Source: Ignavibacteria bacterium RIFCSPLOWO2_12_FULL_56_21
GTDB taxonomy: Bacteria; Bacteroidota; Ignavibacteria; UBA10030
Assembly (NCBI GenBank): GCA_001802945.1
Contig: MHAK01000095.1
Span: 1-32,988 of the forward strand
Reading direction: 5' to 3'
DNA length: 32,988 bases
This document shows positions 32,105 through 32,988 of the stretch, one piece after another. The notes beneath the pieces were generated by a model. That model had not been told where the DNA came from, searched no databases, and saw only the letters and a program-made list of their open reading frames with translations. Made by a program: the position numbers and the translations under genes. Each line of letters opens with the position of its first letter. The first letter of the stretch is position 1.

Positions 32105-32148
32105 CAGTGTTTCTAAGACTTCGCGTCCTTGCTGGGATGCAGCTTTTG

Positions 32149-32537
32149 TTACTTCTTCTTTGGATACGCAGGCGCAGCCGGAACGTCCACCGGCTCCTTC
32201 GCGATCTTTTCCTTCAAGTATTGGATGGCAGCGTCAAGTTGGGCATCGCTCCCGCCGAACGTTGCACGCGGAGGATTGTCGACGAATATATCCGGCACAA
32301 CGCCGTGCCCTTCGATCAGCCACTCCCGTTCGGGTGAATACACGCCGAATTCCGCCGCTGTGGCGATGCCCCGGTCGACGAGCGTATTGCTGGACGTGAG
32401 CCATATCTCGCCCCCCACGTCCGCGTGCCGACGACCTTTCCCAACCCCAGCCGCCGGAAACCCTCGGCGAACGCTTCGCCGTCCGATGCGGTCCACTCGT
32501 CGCAGAGCACCACGAGATGGCCGCGGATTATATGCAA
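32149..32537 (-). pseudogene. C-terminal remnant of an S41/tricorn-type peptidase, frameshifted
   Basis: One frame (32537 to about 32416) gives GHLVVLCDEWTASDGEAFAE and GFRRLGLGKVVGTRTWG. A second (about 32415 to 32149) continues with GGEIWLTSSNTLVDRGIATA, AEFGVYSPEREWLIEGHGV and VPDIFVDNPPRATFGG. Together these form the continuous C-terminus of an S41 family (tricorn-like) serine peptidase, including the presumed nucleophile Ser of TASDGE (codon near 32487). The switch falls at a run of six G (plus-strand C 32411-32416); one added G restores the frame. The rest of the protein is missing: beyond about 32540 the DNA belongs to a T9SS domain on the other strand. Upstream of the shift this is therefore a fragment, not a gene start. 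Confidence 0.85.
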
Positions 32538-32540
32538 CGT

Positions 32541-32717
32541 CCTTCTTCGGTGTTTGATGTGTTAGGGCGCGAGGTAGCTGTGCTGGTCGATGAAATGAAA
32601 CCGGCCGGCGCATACAAAGCGACATGAAATGCGGCCAGGATGCCAAGCGGAGTCTACTTCTGCAGAATGACGGCGAGCGACTTCACGACAACAAAAAGGC
32701 TGACACTGATGAAATAA
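32541..32717 (+). pseudogene. Orphan T9SS sorting-domain remnant
   Basis: The frame through 32550 reads SVFDVLGREVAVLVDEMKPA, then GAYKAT, a TGA (32625-32627) and NAARMPSGVYFCRMTASDF, ending TLMK and TAA at 32717. This is the last ~57 residues of a Por/T9SS sorting domain; the TGA sits where family members have the Trp codon TGG. The N-terminal cargo and the NYPNPFNP part are gone. It resembles the C-terminus of the 27058-28059 gene and still has its terminator 39 bases downstream. Confidence 0.85.
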
Positions 32718-32755
32718 AGTTGTGCGAGCCTCGGAGAAGATCAAGTGGAAGAAAA

Positions 32756-32783
32756 ACCCGGGTTTGGCCGGGTCTTTCTTTTC
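32756..32783 (+). terminator. Intrinsic terminator after the T9SS remnant
   Basis: ACCCGG (32756-32761) pairs with CCGGGT (32768-32773) around a GTTTGG loop and is followed by a T-rich run. It is a variant of the terminators at 3516 and 28083. Confidence 0.7.
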
Positions 32784-32799
32784 TGCGGGTTTGGAACTT

Positions 32800-32958
32800 C
32801 TACAGCTTTACTTCGGCGGAAGCTTCCTTGATCGTCTGAGCTTCGATCGTGCACCATGATTGAAACGCGATGCGTGTAACGTCGGTCTTGTTGAGTCCGT
32901 AAGGAAACGATGCCGAAAAATTCTTCATAATGTGGTCGAGGAACGTGTTGAAGTCCAT
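32800..32958 (-). CDS. Possible small protein or 3' end of a gene beyond the window
   Basis: A 52-codon frame starts MDFNTFLDHIMKNFSASFPY, continues with GLNKTDVTRIAFQSW and ends AEVKL. Codon choice resembles the neighbouring genes. The frame is also open upstream of the ATG (32958) to the window edge, so the gene may be longer. Only a weak GGGA precedes the ATG. No family was recognised. It converges on the terminator of the T9SS remnant. Confidence 0.45.
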   Translation of the reverse strand: MDFNTFLDHIMKNFSASFPYGLNKTDVTRIAFQSWCTIEAQTIKEASAEVKL

Positions 32959-32988
32959 GATGTTGGTCCCGGGTGTTGAAGCGTGAAA

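Noticed and set aside
32054-32116. 20-codon frame starting at ATG 32054
   Set aside because: The ATG is the loop of a perfect hairpin and the frame runs through two more hairpins, so structure explains the sequence better than coding.

Overview
The window looks like a chromosomal stretch from a member of the Bacteroidota/Chlorobi (FCB) group, most like Ignavibacteria or a related uncultured lineage. The main evidence is three intact C-terminal type IX secretion (T9SS/Por) sorting domains with the NYPNPFNP signature, plus one orphan remnant of such a domain. A DUF5916 outer-membrane protein and LuxR-type response regulators agree with this. The best promoters are nevertheless plain sigma-70 type (TTGACA-17-TATACT upstream of the large kinase gene), not the -33/-7 type of Bacteroidetes proper. 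No rRNA, tRNA, CRISPR array, IS element or phage gene was recognised.

Layout. 1-3492 (+): 3' part of a large T9SS-secreted protein, closed by a TTCG-loop terminator. 3682-5115 (+): L-fucose/L-arabinose isomerase-like enzyme, followed directly by a short aldose-1-epimerase remnant. 5320-7499 (-): OmpR/KdpE-like regulator and KdpD-like kinase without the usual KdpD N-terminus; 7740-9776 (+): divergent KimA-like APC transporter. Together these suggest a potassium-responsive module. 9826-12060 (-): CBM9-like/DUF5916 outer-membrane protein. 12339-13778 (+): S8 subtilisin-like protease. 13869-14174 (-): truncated GT9 heptosyltransferase-like gene. 14605-18705 (+): 1366-residue Ser/Thr kinase, degenerate class III cyclase, AAA-type ATPase and membrane/zinc-ribbon/PH-like protein. 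18774-19388 (+): beta-helix gene broken by an in-frame stop. 19547-27031 (+): 2494-residue modular T9SS protein with a tandem 1.77-kb super-repeat; 27058-28059 (+): small T9SS protein sharing one of its domains. 28190-31453 (-): compact four-gene cluster (duplicated-motif protein, seven-helix membrane protein, HisKA_3 kinase, NarL-type regulator). 31454-32148: long intergenic region with a promoter-like element, two matched operator-like dyads and three consecutive perfect hairpins. 32149-32717: S41/tricorn-type protease remnant (-) abutting an orphan T9SS domain (+). 32800-32958 (-): possible small gene at the edge.

The region mixes signalling modules, secreted or surface proteins and an unusually high density of broken genes: epimerase, GT9, beta-helix, S41 and T9SS remnants. 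The most promising little-described items are the four-gene signalling cluster with its duplicated QE-C-GIR-YF protein, the composite kinase with a cyclase domain missing key catalytic residues, and the structured intergenic element at 31877-32104. All functional statements come from reading translated sequence by eye; no database search was run.
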